Below are positions 38,756 through 49,122 of a DNA stretch of 64,000 nucleotides, one piece after another; within the stretch, counting starts at the first letter, position 1, and the number at the start of each line of letters is the position of its first letter. The stretch spans positions 1,116,001 through 1,180,000 of the forward strand of contig NZ_CP071503.1 of the NCBI RefSeq assembly GCF_017354945.1, in the 5' to 3' direction. The DNA is from Shewanella avicenniae (GTDB lineage Bacteria > Pseudomonadota > Gammaproteobacteria > Enterobacterales > Shewanellaceae). The position numbers and the translations under genes are program-made. The notes under the pieces were generated by a model. That model worked only from the letters and a program-made list of their open reading frames with translations. It ran no database searches and was not told the origin of the DNA.

Positions 38756-40294
38756 TCAGATCTTCATTTTGCGCCGCAGCAGCGCCAGCAACAAAATGAG
38801 GGCCGTCAATAGCAATATTGGCCACTGTCCAAAGCGGTGGAACAGGGTAACACCTTCAACCAAGGCGACTTTACTGGTCAACACACCCTGTTCAAATTGC
38901 GGTAGTTTATCGGTGATATTGCCGTGTTCATCAACCACTGCGGTCACGCCATTGTTGGTGCCGCGCAGTAGTGGACGACCTAATTCTACTGCGCGCATCT
39001 GCGCTATCTGCATATGTTGTAGTGGGCCGTTAGACTCGCCAAACCAAGCATCATTTGACACGGTTAACAGCATGTCGGTATCACTGCGCACGTTGTCTCT
39101 AAGTTGTTCAGGAAAGGCAATTTCATAGCAGATGGCTGGCGCCAAATGGTAGCCCGCTGCGCGTAGATTATCCTGAATGTAGTCGCCTTCACTAAACGAT
39201 GACATCGGCAGATTGAAGAACGGCGCTATCGGTCTGAGCAGCGACTGAAACGGCACAAATTCGCCCACTGGCAGTAGGTGATGTTTCCGGTAACGATTAT
39301 TGCTGTGCAGCTGATAATCCCCGGCCGCTTGCTGCTTCTTGCCAGCATTACCAAGCACAATCAGAGCGTTATAGAAGTTGCCATGCTCCAGCCCCGGAAT
39401 CCCAGTAATAATCGCACTGTTATTCAGATTGGCGGCGCGGTTACTGTTATCAAGAAACTCTTGGGTATCCAGCTCTAACGATGGCACCGCTGCTTCGGGC
39501 CAAATGACGATATCGCTATCAGCAAAATGTGGTCGAGTCAGATCGATATATTTGAGTAAGGTGGGCCACAACGCTTCTGGATCCCACTTCATGCTTTGTG
39601 GAATGTTGCCTTGCACCAGCGCCACATTGACCGTTTCACCATTGCGTTTGATGGGATTGTAGTAGGGCGTAATAAACACGCCCACCGCTAACACCAACAA
39701 CCAAATAGGCAAGCTGAAAAAGCGTTTCAATGCCAGCAAACACAACGCGCCAGCAACGCTGACCACAATGAAACTAATGCCTAAGGTGCCAATATCGGCC
39801 GCCAATGGCCGCAGTGGTCCTTCGGCTTGACTGTAACCCAGCCACAACCACGGGAAGCCGGTGAGCACCCAACCGCGAGCCCATTCGGCAATTACCCATA
39901 AGGCAGGGAATAGAAAACACAGGTTCCAGAGCGGCGCTTTAGGGCTTTTGAGTTTGCTATAACACCAACCGGCTAACGCTGGAAATAATGCTAAATACGC
40001 GCAAAGTAGCGCCATCAGTAAAATGGCGACTGCCAGCGGTAATTCGCCATAGCGCACCATGCTAACGTGCACCCAACTGATGCCGGTAGCAAAGCTGCCA
40101 AAACCGAACCACCACCACAGCTTAGTGGCTGACAGCGGCAGTTTTTCGCCACACCACATGGCAACAGCCAATGCGACGGGTAATAACGGCCAGATATTGT
40201 ATGGAGCAAAAGAGAGGGCTGTTAACGCGCCGAGTGCAAACATCAGCGCGTAACAGAATGCGGTTTTACCGCGGGTGAGAGCTTTTGACGGCAC
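38756..40294 (-). CDS. lnt: Apolipoprotein N-acyltransferase
   Basis: Inner-membrane enzyme, 512 aa, that adds the third acyl chain to lipoproteins before Lol sorting. Eight or so membrane helices flank a periplasmic nitrilase-like domain with the catalytic triad: Glu in IWPEAAVPSLE, Lys in the KHHLLPVGEFVPF region and Cys in APAICYEIAFP. It overlaps corC by one base. LolB elsewhere in the window acts later in the same route. Confidence 0.95.
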   Translation of the reverse strand: MPSKALTRGKTAFCYALMFALGALTALSFAPYNIWPLLPVALAVAMWCGEKLPLSATKLWWWFGFGSFATGISWVHVSMVRYGELPLAVAILLMALLCAYLALFPALAGWCYSKLKSPKAPLWNLCFLFPALWVIAEWARGWVLTGFPWLWLGYSQAEGPLRPLAADIGTLGISFIVVSVAGALCLLALKRFFSLPIWLLVLAVGVFITPYYNPIKRNGETVNVALVQGNIPQSMKWDPEALWPTLLKYIDLTRPHFADSDIVIWPEAAVPSLELDTQEFLDNSNRAANLNNSAIITGIPGLEHGNFYNALIVLGNAGKKQQAAGDYQLHSNNRYRKHHLLPVGEFVPFQSLLRPIAPFFNLPMSSFSEGDYIQDNLRAAGYHLAPAICYEIAFPEQLRDNVRSDTDMLLTVSNDAWFGESNGPLQHMQIAQMRAVELGRPLLRGTNNGVTAVVDEHGNITDKLPQFEQGVLTSKVALVEGVTLFHRFGQWPILLLTALILLLALLRRKMKI

Positions 40295-41172
40295 TATTCA
40301 TTACTACTTTCTGGTTCATCCTGATCGGGGAGTTTAACCCGTAACTGGATCAATCGGCGAGTGTCAGCATTGATCACTTTGAATTCGTAACCACCGATGG
40401 TGATTTTTTCGTTACGCTCCGGCAGTCGACCAAAGGCATGACTGACCAAACCACCGACAGTATCAAACTCTTCATCGCTGAAATTACAACCAAAATGGTC
40501 GTTAAAATCATCGATTGGTGTGAGTGCTTTCACCATGAACACACGGCCACCGACTTTACGGATATCGGCTTCATTTTCCGAGTCATGGTCGAATTCATCT
40601 TCAATCTCGCCGACGATCTCTTCCAGAATATCCTCAATGGTCACCAGACCCGATACACCGCCGTATTCATCGACCACAATCGCCATGTGGTAGCGTTGTG
40701 AGCGAAACTCTTTCAGCAGTACGTCAACCCGTTTACTTTCAGGCACAACCACCGCAGGGCGGATGATTTGTTCCAATGAGAAAGGTTCATCGTTGTTATT
40801 AAAGCCATAAGGGATCAGATCTTTGGCCAGCAAAATGCCTTCGATATGGTCTTTGTCTTCATTCACAACCGGAAAACGCGAATGTGCGGAGGTGATGACG
40901 GTGTTAAGCACTTCTTCGACACCGTCAGTGTATTGAATAGCTACAATTTGTGAGCGTGGGATCATGATATCCCGTACGCGTAAATCCGAGACTTCCAGGA
41001 CACCTTTGATCATCTCGCTAGTGTCTTCGGTAATGAGGTCACGCTGTTCAGCGTCTTGGATTACCTCAACCAGTTCTTCACGGTTCTGGGGTTCGCCCTG
41101 AAACAACTGGCTCACAATATCTAGCCAGCCCTTCTTTTGGGCGTTCGTACTCGGGGGGGTGTCGTCACTCAT
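40294..41172 (-). CDS. corC: CorC/YbeX CBS-domain protein
   Basis: 292 aa cytosolic protein with two CBS domains (about 70-195; DIMIPRSQIVAI opens the first, SGLVTIEDILEEIVGEIEDE closes the second) and a C-terminal CorC_HlyC domain. Linked to Mg/Co efflux and to ribosome maturation through its ybeY-ybeZ neighbours. Overlaps lnt by one base and follows ybeY by 29. Confidence 0.92.
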   Translation of the reverse strand: MSDDTPPSTNAQKKGWLDIVSQLFQGEPQNREELVEVIQDAEQRDLITEDTSEMIKGVLEVSDLRVRDIMIPRSQIVAIQYTDGVEEVLNTVITSAHSRFPVVNEDKDHIEGILLAKDLIPYGFNNNDEPFSLEQIIRPAVVVPESKRVDVLLKEFRSQRYHMAIVVDEYGGVSGLVTIEDILEEIVGEIEDEFDHDSENEADIRKVGGRVFMVKALTPIDDFNDHFGCNFSDEEFDTVGGLVSHAFGRLPERNEKITIGGYEFKVINADTRRLIQLRVKLPDQDEPESSNE

Positions 41173-41201
41173 AGCGGTTCCTGTGCCTGACTTGCAGACA
41201 A

Positions 41202-41663
41202 CTATTGCTCCTTGTAGGGGTCAGTAAAACCAAGGCTTTCAATTAGTTGGGTCTCAATGGACTCCATTTCTTCAGCCTCTTCGTCTTCAATATGATCATA
41301 ACCTAGCAGATGCAGGCATCCATGCACAACCATATGTGCCCAATGGGCTTGCAACGGTTTGCCTTGTTCAGCGGCTTCTTGTTCAACCACCGGCACACAA
41401 ATCACCAAGTCGCCGAGCAGTGGCAGGTCGATGCCAGGCGGGGCCTCAAACGGAAAAGACAGCACATTGGTTGGTTTATCTTTACCGCGATATTCGTGGT
41501 TCAGCTGTTGGCTTTCAGCTTCATCAACTAAGCGAATGGTCATTTCGGCCACTGGCATGGCATTGCCGATGGCGAGGGTGGCCCAACGCTCAAAATCCGC
41601 TTGTTGCGGCAGGTTTGTGGCCTCAGTGGCAATTTGTAAATCTAAATCGAGCTCAAGACTCAT
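41202..41663 (-). CDS. ybeY: Endoribonuclease YbeY
   Basis: 153-aa metal-dependent RNase for 16S rRNA 3'-end maturation and ribosome quality control. The zinc site [11 protein letters not shown] is intact. Its start overlaps ybeZ by 11 bases. Confidence 0.95.
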   Translation of the reverse strand: MSLELDLDLQIATEATNLPQQADFERWATLAIGNAMPVAEMTIRLVDEAESQQLNHEYRGKDKPTNVLSFPFEAPPGIDLPLLGDLVICVPVVEQEAAEQGKPLQAHWAHMVVHGCLHLLGYDHIEDEEAEEMESIETQLIESLGFTDPYKEQ

Positions 41664-42711
41664 GATGCTGGGGTTCCATTACCGCGTCACGTTGCTCACG
41701 CGCTCTTTCGCGGGCAGCTTTGGTGGCTTGTTCAAGTTGTTCGTGTTTTTCGTAGGCTTCCACAATTCTTGCTACAACGGGGTGACGTACCACGTCTTTC
41801 GCTTGGAAGAAGTTAAAGCTGATTTCATCCACTTCTGACAACACTTCGATACAGTGGCGCAGTCCCGATTTAACGTGTTTCGGTAAGTCGATCTGGGTGA
41901 TGTCACCGGTAATCACCGCTTTGGAATTAAAGCCAATCCGAGTGAGGAACATTTTCATCTGTTCAACGGTGGTGTTTTGGCTTTCATCCAAAATAATGAA
42001 CGCGTCGTTAAGTGTACGGCCACGCATATAGGCCAGTGGCGCAATCTCAATCACGCTTTTCTCAATCAATCGTTCAACCTTTTCAAAGCCGAGCATTTCA
42101 AATAACGCGTCATACAGTGGGCGCAGATAGGGGTCGACCTTCTGACTTAAGTCACCGGGCAAGAACCCGAGCTTTTCACCTGCTTCAACCGCTGGACGAG
42201 TCAACAGAATACGGCGAATCTCTTGGCGTTCGAGCGCATCCACTGCTGCGGCCACCGCCAGATAGGTTTTCCCGGTACCAGCCGGGCCAATACCAAAACT
42301 GATGTCGTGTCGCACAATATTGCTCACGTATTGAGTTTGGTTTGGGTTGCGCGGCTTAATCACCCCTTTACGGGTTTTAATGAAGTGTTCTTTCGGCTGT
42401 TCGCTGTCGTCATCGGCTTCGATAGACACCGCTTCTTGAATCGCGATATGAACTTTTTCCGGCTCAAGATCGGGCGTGCTGCCTTTCATCGGCGCGGTTT
42501 CAACATAAAGGGTTTTCAGCAGGTTGCTGGCCGTTAAGCAGCCCTGAGCTTGACCGACAATGCGAAAGTGATTGTTGCGATAGCTGATTTCGACGCCGAT
42601 ACGACGTTCGAGTTGTTTGATGTTGTCATCAAAAGGACCACAGAGAGATGCCAGGCGGCGAGTGTCTGCCGGTTCCAAATAGAGGTCCATTGCAGTCAGT
42701 TTGTTGGACAA
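41653..42711 (-). CDS. ybeZ: PhoH-like ATPase YbeZ
   Basis: 352 aa with an N-terminal KH-like part and a PhoH ATPase domain; Walker [12 protein letters not shown] and Walker [12 protein letters not shown]. Believed to partner YbeY in rRNA processing. First gene of ybeZ-ybeY-corC-lnt; miaB lies upstream on the same strand beyond a terminator. Confidence 0.93.
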   Translation of the reverse strand: MSNKLTAMDLYLEPADTRRLASLCGPFDDNIKQLERRIGVEISYRNNHFRIVGQAQGCLTASNLLKTLYVETAPMKGSTPDLEPEKVHIAIQEAVSIEADDDSEQPKEHFIKTRKGVIKPRNPNQTQYVSNIVRHDISFGIGPAGTGKTYLAVAAAVDALERQEIRRILLTRPAVEAGEKLGFLPGDLSQKVDPYLRPLYDALFEMLGFEKVERLIEKSVIEIAPLAYMRGRTLNDAFIILDESQNTTVEQMKMFLTRIGFNSKAVITGDITQIDLPKHVKSGLRHCIEVLSEVDEISFNFFQAKDVVRHPVVARIVEAYEKHEQLEQATKAARERAREQRDAVMEPQHHES

Positions 42712-42801
42712 AAATAACTCCGAAAATTACTACAAGGTAAAAATTCAGTTTACGAGCCTATGGCGCGAATTGCCATTGAAAAAGTGTGTCGTAAAAAGTT
42801 G

Positions 42802-42826
42802 AAAGGCGACTTTCGCCGCCTTTTTT
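42802..42826 (-). terminator. Hairpin and T tract between miaB and ybeZ
   Basis: AAAGGCG (42802-42808) pairs with CGCC plus the start of the T run at 42817. On the plus strand it has six T after the stem, while the A run on the minus-strand side is weaker (GTAAAAAG), so termination of miaB is probably partial. Confidence 0.55.
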
Positions 42827-42834
42827 CGTATCGC

Positions 42835-44259
42835 TTATGGCGTGTAGGTGCCAACGCCCAGCGTATCTTCTTTCTGATGTTTAGTCACAATATCGATTGG
42901 ACGCAGATTTTTGCGCAGATCCATCTCATCTTCGCCGCGAATAAACTTGCCGCGCAGTGAGTTGGTGTACACGTCCATAATCTCTACGTCGACAAATTTG
43001 CCGATATGCTGTGGTTGACCTTCAAAGTTCACCACACGATTGTTTTCGGTACGGCCACGCAGTTCCATTGGATTTTTCACCGATGGGCCTTCTACCAAAA
43101 TACGTTGTACGGTGCCGAGCATTTGGCGGCTGTAACGCATCGCTTGGTGGGTAATGGTGTCTTGTAGACGTGCCAAACGCTGCTTTTTCTCTTCTAAATC
43201 GACATCATCTGGCAGGTCAGCCGCAGGCGTACCCGGGCGCGCGCTGTAGATAAAGCTGAAGCTATGGTCAAAGTTCACTTCTTCAATCAGCTTCATGGTG
43301 TCTTCAAAGTCTTCTGCGGTTTCACCTGGGAAGCCAACAATAAAGTCAGAGCTGATTTGAATATCAGGGCGCGCTTTGCGCAGACGACGGATAATCGACT
43401 TATATTCAATCGCCATGTGGCCACGTTTCATCTGGGTCAGAATACGGTCTGAGCCTGATTGCACCGGCAAGTGCAGGAAGCTGACCAACTCAGGCGTATC
43501 TTCGTAAACATCGATGATATCTTGAGTAAATTCAATCGGGTGACTGGTAGTAAAACGCAGACGGTCGATGCCATCAATGGCGGCGATGTAACGCAGCAAT
43601 TCGGCAAAGCTACAGATTTCGCCATCATGTTTCGCACCGCGATAGGCGTTGACGTTTTGCCCCAAAAGGTTAACTTCACGTACGCCTTGCTCAGCCAGCT
43701 GCGCCACTTCCAAAATCACGTCATCCAGTGGACGGCTGACTTCTTCACCGCGAGTGTAAGGCACTACGCAGAATGAGCAGTATTTGCTGCAGCCTTCCAT
43801 GATCGATACAAACGCCGTAGGGCCTTCAGCACGAGGCTCAGGCAGACGGTCGAATTTCTCGATTTCAGGGAAGCTCACATCGATTACCGCTTTATCACCG
43901 TTTTTCACCTGATTAATCATCTCAGGCAGACGGTGCAGGGTTTGCGGGCCAAACACGATATCAACACATTGAGCGCGTTCTTTAATGGCTTTGCCTTCTT
44001 GCGAAGCCACGCAACCACCTACGCCAATGATCAAATCTGGGTTTTTATCCTTGAGGTTTTTCCAGCGCCCTAGCTGATGAAACACTTTCTCCTGCGCCTT
44101 TTCACGAATCGAGCAGGTGTTCAACAACAGCACGTCAGCTTCTTCAGCCTCTTCTGTCAGGCTGTAGCCTTGGAATTCGTTTAATAGGTCGGCCATCTTT
44201 GCTGAGTCATACTCATTCATCTGACAGCCCCAAGTTTTAATATGGAGTTTTTTACTCAT
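42835..44259 (-). CDS. miaB: tRNA-2-methylthio-N6-isopentenyladenosine synthase MiaB
   Basis: Radical-SAM enzyme of 474 aa that adds the 2-methylthio group to i6A37 of tRNAs. N-terminal UPF0004 domain with GCQMNEYDS and further Fe-S cysteines, radical-SAM motif CSKYCSFC, C-terminal TRAM domain. I start at 44259 ([11 protein letters not shown]); the frame reaches 36 codons further, but those residues are not family-like. The gene is divergent from ubiF, as in E. coli. Confidence 0.96.
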   Translation of the reverse strand: MSKKLHIKTWGCQMNEYDSAKMADLLNEFQGYSLTEEAEEADVLLLNTCSIREKAQEKVFHQLGRWKNLKDKNPDLIIGVGGCVASQEGKAIKERAQCVDIVFGPQTLHRLPEMINQVKNGDKAVIDVSFPEIEKFDRLPEPRAEGPTAFVSIMEGCSKYCSFCVVPYTRGEEVSRPLDDVILEVAQLAEQGVREVNLLGQNVNAYRGAKHDGEICSFAELLRYIAAIDGIDRLRFTTSHPIEFTQDIIDVYEDTPELVSFLHLPVQSGSDRILTQMKRGHMAIEYKSIIRRLRKARPDIQISSDFIVGFPGETAEDFEDTMKLIEEVNFDHSFSFIYSARPGTPAADLPDDVDLEEKKQRLARLQDTITHQAMRYSRQMLGTVQRILVEGPSVKNPMELRGRTENNRVVNFEGQPQHIGKFVDVEIMDVYTNSLRGKFIRGEDEMDLRKNLRPIDIVTKHQKEDTLGVGTYTP

Positions 44260-44905
44260 CAGTTTTGCCGCGCTCTCACATACCACATAGGAAAAATAGC
44301 GCGCTATTTTACCTGCGAAGCTGCAAGCATGCCAATACTCAGTGCGGGTAAAGCAAAAAATAACCATGGCTAGTGCAGCGTGGTCAAGATAATCCTACAT
44401 AAAAATAATGGCTTAGCTACTTTTATCGCTCTCTTGAAACGCACTAAACCAACTCAGTTTGTTGGCCAATTGCAGTCAAAGTTGCGTCGGTGTTTACGCG
44501 GAATAGCCACAATTCATTCTCTGCAAGCTTTCCGTGAAATGTTGATTTACGGCATAATGCGCACCACATTCGTCGGTTATAGTGGTGCCTTTCTGATTTA
44601 ACCCGCTCACTGCTTTGTTAAGGTTAACGCCTTATGATTCAGGCAGTAATCGCTTTTAGCCGTTCTCTAGTGACTGATAAGAAACGGCAGCATAAGCTGA
44701 GTCAGCGGCAAGCGAATCATCGCAGTGTTGGCCGCCTTTATTCGCCATTAAGGTGCGAGTAAGTGGGTTATCGTCGCGCTTTGCTCGGTGGGAACAAAGC
44801 CCACTATGTTGCGCGATGTCAGACCTCGCTCGATGAACCATTTATAAATAAAGCAATAGCAGTTAGCGAGTTTGGGCTGATTGTGCGCTGTAGGAATATC
44901 AATAC
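44260..44905. other. miaB-ubiF divergent region, no gene recognised
   Basis: About 650 bases. Short frames on both strands (for example plus 44380-44601 and minus 44656-44841) lack ribosome sites and recognisable domains. In E. coli this interval is short. It must hold both promoters, but no clear boxes are visible. Confidence 0.4.
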
Positions 44906-46093
44906 GTGACAAAACAACATATTCAGCACGATGTGGTTATTATCGGCGGCGGTATGGTCGGCGCCGCTACTGCTATCGGTCTTGCGCAATTGGGGCTTTC
45001 CATTGCGGTGGTCGAATCTCGTCAGCCTCAAGCCTATGATCCTGACCAGCCTATTGATGTGCGGGTGTCTGCGATCAGTGTCGCTTCGGAAAACCTGTTA
45101 GCCAGATTAGGTGCATTGGATAGCTTGTGGCAGATGCGTAGCGTGCCTTATCGCGGGCTGGAAACATGGGAGATGGACGGGTTTATTACCCAGTTTGCAG
45201 CGCAGCAGCTAAACATGTCTCATCTTGGCCACATTGTCGAAAACCGTTTGGTGCAGTTAGCCTTGTGGCAACAGTTTTGCCAGTATGACAATCTGCATTG
45301 TTATTGCCCAGCAAAAGTGGCGCGTTTGGTCCGCGCAACGAACGGCATTGAAGTGAGTTTAGATAACGGCCAAGTCCTCGATGCGCGTTTGCTGGTAGGC
45401 GCTGACGGCGCCAACTCAATGGTACGCCAGTGGGCAGGCATTGGCGTGACCGGCTGGGATTATCGCCAAGCTTGTATGTTAATTAACATTGCCACTGAAG
45501 CTGACGAGCAAGATGTGACTTGGCAGCAGTTTACTCCCAAAGGCCCACGTTCATTATTGCCACTGCCGGGCAAAAATGCCTCGTTAGTCTGGTACGACGA
45601 TGCCCATACCATTCGTGATTTAATGCAGCTGAGTAATAAGCAACTGAAACAAGCCATTGACCAACATTTTCCTGAGCGTCTCGACCGCAATTTTGAAGTG
45701 GTGGAACGTGGTAGTTTTCCGTTAACGCGCCGCCATGCAAAACAGTACCACAAAGATCATCTGGTGATTTTGGGGGATGCGGCTCATACCATTAACCCAT
45801 TAGCGGGGCAGGGCGTTAACCTAGGTTTTAAAGATGTTGATGCGCTAATTCAGGTGATTGCTGCCGCGCAGCAAAGCGAACATCACTGGTGGAGCAAGCC
45901 GGTGTTGCAGCAATACCAACGTAAGCGTTGGTTTGATAATCAGCTGATGATGACAGGTATGGATCTGTTCTATGCGGGCTTCAGTAATGACTTACTGCCA
46001 CTCAAATTAGTACGCAATGTGGGCTTAAAGCTGGCCAACTATAACAACCCAGTGAAGCAGCAAGTGCTGAAATATGCCCTAGGGCTGCAATAA
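44906..46093 (+). CDS. ubiF: FAD monooxygenase UbiF (ubiquinone C6 hydroxylase)
   Basis: 395-aa UbiH/UbiF/COQ6-family flavin hydroxylase of ubiquinone synthesis. IIGGGMVGAATA binds the ADP of FAD, VGADGANS is the DG motif and GDAAHTINPLAGQGVNLGFKD the second FAD motif. The ubiF assignment over ubiH or ubiI rests on position next to miaB, as in E. coli. The start is a GTG with TAGGA upstream. Confidence 0.88.
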   Translation: MTKQHIQHDVVIIGGGMVGAATAIGLAQLGLSIAVVESRQPQAYDPDQPIDVRVSAISVASENLLARLGALDSLWQMRSVPYRGLETWEMDGFITQFAAQQLNMSHLGHIVENRLVQLALWQQFCQYDNLHCYCPAKVARLVRATNGIEVSLDNGQVLDARLLVGADGANSMVRQWAGIGVTGWDYRQACMLINIATEADEQDVTWQQFTPKGPRSLLPLPGKNASLVWYDDAHTIRDLMQLSNKQLKQAIDQHFPERLDRNFEVVERGSFPLTRRHAKQYHKDHLVILGDAAHTINPLAGQGVNLGFKDVDALIQVIAAAQQSEHHWWSKPVLQQYQRKRWFDNQLMMTGMDLFYAGFSNDLLPLKLVRNVGLKLANYNNPVKQQVLKYALGLQ

Positions 46094-46134
46094 TCGCGTT
46101 AGCGATGATTTGTTGTTCTTTTGATTAGAGTGTT

Positions 46135-46167
46135 AAAATGCCGCGTTTTCCAATCCGCGGCATTTTT
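46135..46167 (+). terminator. Terminator after ubiF
   Basis: Stem AAATGCCGCG / CGCGGCATTT with a ten-base loop and a T run, 40 bases past the ubiF stop. Confidence 0.82.
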
Positions 46168-46233
46168 ATTGATGCACTGCCGCGACGATTTGCGGCATTT
46201 TCATGAATGCCAAGTAGTGAAGATACAAATTCC

Positions 46234-46821
46234 ATGACAGATATTAAGCTGGTAGTCGGATTAGGTAATCCCGGCGCCGAATATGAACAAACGCGGCATA
46301 ACGCAGGGGTTTGGTATGTTGAACAGCTGGCCCGCCATTATGGTGCTACGCTGGTACCAGACAGCAAATATTTTGGTCTCAGTGCACGAGTAATCGTCAA
46401 AGGCCGTGATGTACGTTTGTTAGTACCTACTACCTTTATGAACCTTAGTGGTAAATCGGTATCAGCGCTGGCGAATTTCTTCAAGATTGAACCGCAGCAG
46501 ATATTAGTGGCTCATGACGAGTTGGACATGCCGCCGGGCGTGGCAAAGTTCAAACTCGGCGGTGGTCATGGTGGCCATAACGGCTTGAAAGATATCATTG
46601 CCAAAATGGGCAACTGCAAAGATTTTTACCGTCTACGGATTGGCATTGGCCATCCCGGCGACAAAAGTAAGGTGAGTGGTTACGTACTGGGTAAGGCGCC
46701 ACAAACTGAGCAACAGCTGATCGATGCCACCGTAGATGAAGCGGTTCGTGCCACCGATATTTTGCTGACAGATGATTTAACGAAAGCCATGAATCGCTTA
46801 CACGCGTTTAAGGCTGAATGA
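46234..46821 (+). CDS. pth: Peptidyl-tRNA hydrolase
   Basis: Frees tRNA from peptidyl-tRNAs dropped by the ribosome. 195 aa from the ATG at 46234 ([14 protein letters not shown]), chosen by family homology over an ATG at 46207. Active-site residues are visible: Asn and His in [17 protein letters not shown], Asp in [10 protein letters not shown] and Asn in [11 protein letters not shown]. Followed by ychF after 49 bases. Confidence 0.95.
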   Translation: MTDIKLVVGLGNPGAEYEQTRHNAGVWYVEQLARHYGATLVPDSKYFGLSARVIVKGRDVRLLVPTTFMNLSGKSVSALANFFKIEPQQILVAHDELDMPPGVAKFKLGGGHGGHNGLKDIIAKMGNCKDFYRLRIGIGHPGDKSKVSGYVLGKAPQTEQQLIDATVDEAVRATDILLTDDLTKAMNRLHAFKAE

Positions 46822-46870
46822 TTTTATAGCCGGTTAGCCGCCGGAATTTGAATGAAAAAAGGGTAATCAC

Positions 46871-47962
46871 ATGGGTTTTAAATGCGGCATCGTTGGTTTG
46901 CCAAACGTCGGTAAGTCGACTCTGTTTAACGCGTTAACGAAAGCGGGCATCGAAGCAGCCAACTTTCCATTTTGTACTATCGAGCCAAACACTGGCGTAG
47001 TGCCAGTACCAGACCCACGTTTGGATATACTGGCTGAGATCGTCAAACCTGAACGCGTACTGCCAACCACCATGGAATTTGTGGATATTGCCGGTTTGGT
47101 TGCTGGTGCATCTAAGGGTGAAGGTCTGGGCAACAAGTTCTTGGCTAACATTCGTGAAACTGATGCTATTGGTCACGTAGTGCGTTGCTTTGAGAACGAC
47201 AACATTGTGCACGTGGCTAACAAAGTCAACCCAGCAAGCGACATCGAAGTGATCAACACTGAGTTGGCCTTGGCTGACTTGGACAGCTGCGAACGCGCCA
47301 TCACCCGTCAGCAGAAGCGTGCTAAAGGCGGTGATAAAGATGCCAAGTTCGAAGTAGAAGTACTAGAAAAACTCAAGCCAGTGCTCGATGAAGGCAAAAT
47401 GCTGCGTACGCTGGACCTGAGCAAAGAAGAGTTAGAAGCAGTTGCTTACCTGAACTTCTTAACCCTCAAACCCACCATGTTTATCGCCAACGTGTCTGAA
47501 GACGGTTTTGAGAACAACCCGCATCTGGACACAGTACGTGCCATTGCCGCCGAAGAAAACGCCATTGTTGTGCCGGTATGTGCCGCAATTGAATCTGAAT
47601 TGGCTGAGATGGACGCAGAAGAGCGTGATGAGTTTATGGCGGATCTGGGCCTAGACGAACCAGGTCTTGACCGTGTGATCCGTGCCGGTTACGAATTGTT
47701 GAACCTGCAAACCTACTTCACCGCAGGCGTTAAAGAAGTGCGCGCATGGACTGTGCCTGTTGGTGCATCAGCGCCACAAGCGGCGGGTAAAATCCACACC
47801 GACTTCGAACGTGGCTTTATTCGTGCCCAAGTAATGTCTTACGACGATTTCGTGCAATTCAAGGGCGAGGCTGGTGCAAAAGAGGCTGGCAAGTTGCGTG
47901 TTGAAGGTAAAACTTATATCGTCAAAGACGGCGATGTAATGCATTTCTTGTTTAACGTTTAA
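46871..47962 (+). CDS. ychF: Redox-regulated ATPase YchF
   Basis: Obg-family P-loop protein of 363 aa that prefers ATP. G1 motif [16 protein letters not shown]3 DIAGLV, and a C-terminal TGS domain ending [10 protein letters not shown]. The NKVNPASD segment replaces the canonical NKxD guanine motif, as in the ATP-specific family. It binds ribosomes and is tied to stress responses. pth-ychF is a conserved pair. Confidence 0.95.
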   Translation: MGFKCGIVGLPNVGKSTLFNALTKAGIEAANFPFCTIEPNTGVVPVPDPRLDILAEIVKPERVLPTTMEFVDIAGLVAGASKGEGLGNKFLANIRETDAIGHVVRCFENDNIVHVANKVNPASDIEVINTELALADLDSCERAITRQQKRAKGGDKDAKFEVEVLEKLKPVLDEGKMLRTLDLSKEELEAVAYLNFLTLKPTMFIANVSEDGFENNPHLDTVRAIAAEENAIVVPVCAAIESELAEMDAEERDEFMADLGLDEPGLDRVIRAGYELLNLQTYFTAGVKEVRAWTVPVGASAPQAAGKIHTDFERGFIRAQVMSYDDFVQFKGEAGAKEAGKLRVEGKTYIVKDGDVMHFLFNV

Positions 47963-48086
47963 TCGCGTATTGTGGCTGCAGCGGTCGTTTGGCCGCTGAA
48001 TTAAGCCTTGTTTGAACAATGGTTACCCACTTTGGTGAGTTTATAGCCGAACGGTGTTAAAGCTGTGATTCTTACTAAAAAAGCTG

Positions 48087-48115
48087 TTGACCTGTTTCAG
48101 ACGAATAAGCATAAT
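48087..48115 (+). promoter_or_regulatory. Promoter of the tRNA cluster
   Basis: TTGACC at 48087-48092, a 17-base spacer, CATAAT at 48110-48115, then the GC-rich discriminator ACGCCCCG typical of stringently controlled stable-RNA promoters. The first tRNA starts 41 bases later. Confidence 0.8.
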
Positions 48116-48155
48116 ACGCCCCGTTCTCTCGGGAGAGAGACGGAAAAGATTTAGT

Positions 48156-48232
48156 GGCAATGTAGCTCAGCTGGTTAGAGCACAGCACTCATAATGCTGG
48201 GGTCGCAGGTTCAAGTCCCGCCATTGCTACCA
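48156..48232 (+). tRNA. metT: tRNA-Met (CAT), elongator
   Basis: 77 bases with encoded CCA. The loop CTCATAA gives anticodon CAT. The anticodon stem CAGCA/TGCTG lacks the three G-C pairs of the initiator, so this is elongator. Acceptor GGCAATG pairs with CATTGCT through one G-U. Confidence 0.95.
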
Positions 48233-48259
48233 TCCTTCTTAGGATGTCATCATCTCGAT

Positions 48260-48344
<85 letters not shown>

Positions 48345-48377
48345 TTTTCGAGTGATGAGCTAAACTTTTTAAGTTGT

Positions 48378-48452
48378 TGGGGTATCGCCAAGCGGTAAGG
48401 CACCGGTTTTTGATACCGGCATCCCCTGGTTCGAATCCAGGTACCCCAGCCA
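48378..48452 (+). tRNA. tRNA-Gln (TTG), copy 1
   Basis: 75 bases with encoded GCCA end. Loop TTTTGAT gives anticodon TTG; T arm CCTGG-TTCGAAT-CCAGG. Confidence 0.95.
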
Positions 48453-48470
48453 TCTCCCCGCAATCCTTAT

Positions 48471-48545
48471 TGGGGTATCGCCAAGCGGTAAGGCACCGGT
48501 TTTTGATACCGGCATTCCCTGGTTCGAATCCAGGTACCCCAGCCA
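48471..48545 (+). tRNA. tRNA-Gln (TTG), copy 2
   Basis: 75 bases, the same as copies 1 and 3 except for T in place of C at 48516 in the variable loop (about position 47). Confidence 0.95.
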
Positions 48546-48549
48546 TTGT

Positions 48550-48626
48550 GGCAATGTAGCTCAGCTGGTTAGAGCACAGCACTCATAATGCTGGGGTCGC
48601 AGGTTCAAGTCCCGCCATTGCTACCA
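48550..48626 (+). tRNA. metU: tRNA-Met (CAT), second elongator copy
   Basis: 77 bases, identical to the first copy at 48156. It starts only four bases after the preceding tRNA-Gln, so it comes from one precursor. Confidence 0.95.
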
Positions 48627-48667
48627 TTTAATTTGCGTGAAAATAACATCCTTGATGTTACTTCAGT

Positions 48668-48742
48668 TGGGGTATCGCCAAGCGGTAAGGCACCGGTTTT
48701 TGATACCGGCATCCCCTGGTTCGAATCCAGGTACCCCAGCCA
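48668..48742 (+). tRNA. tRNA-Gln (TTG), copy 3
   Basis: 75 bases, identical to copy 1. It is the last tRNA of the cluster; no ordinary intrinsic terminator follows, only the hairpin array from 48884. Confidence 0.95.
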
Positions 48743-48883
48743 TTTTCTCTTCTTGTTTTAAATTCCCATTTAGTTTGTTTTAGTTCTGCGTTTGATAGCG
48801 TGGTTTTCGTGTTTCTGCGTTTTGTACTTTTAGCGCTGCCATGATTTATCGCTACGCAATTGCATTTATGGCTGACAGTCATT

Positions 48884-49122
48884 GCAACCAGCGGTTGCGA
48901 AAGCTTGATGGCTTCGCCATACCAAGCTGCGCTTGGCAGAAATCACTGCGTGATTGCAAACTGCGTTTGCCAAAGTCGTGGAACTACTCGTTCCACACCA
49001 GAGCCAAAGGGCGATGCTCGTCCCTCGCCCTTTGGAAACCCGACGACGCCCCACGTCGCGAAACGCTACGGCGCTTCTGGTTTGCCATTTTCGCAAATCG
49101 CCGCCAACTCGGAATCCATTCC
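48884..49122. repeat. Array of short perfect hairpins downstream of the tRNAs
   Basis: A 240-base stretch that folds almost entirely into small hairpins: GCAACC/GGTTGC (48884-48898), ATGGC/GCCAT nested in AGCTTG/CAAGCT (48902-48928), CCAAGC/GCTTGG (48922-48936), AATCAC/GTGATT (48941-48955), GCAAAC/GTTTGC (48956-48970), GTGGAAC/GTTCCAC (48978-48996), an 11-bp stem CCAAAGGGCGA/TCGCCCTTTGG (49004-49035), CGACG/CGTCG (49044-49058), TTTGC/GCAAA nested in GGCG/CGCC (49070-49102), GGAAT/ATTCC (49111-49122). On the minus strand three of the five triloops are GCA and one GAA, each closed by C-G. A 156-codon minus-strand frame (48866-49336) covers it, but its composition follows the hairpins and I do not call it a gene. 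Confidence 0.8.

Noticed and set aside
44380..44601. 73-codon plus-strand frame in the miaB-ubiF gap
   Set aside because: No ribosome site, no recognisable domain, and codon use does not look coding.
48378..48742. Direct repeats resembling a CRISPR array
   Set aside because: The repeated units are 75-77-base tRNA genes with cloverleaf folds, not short repeats with unique spacers.
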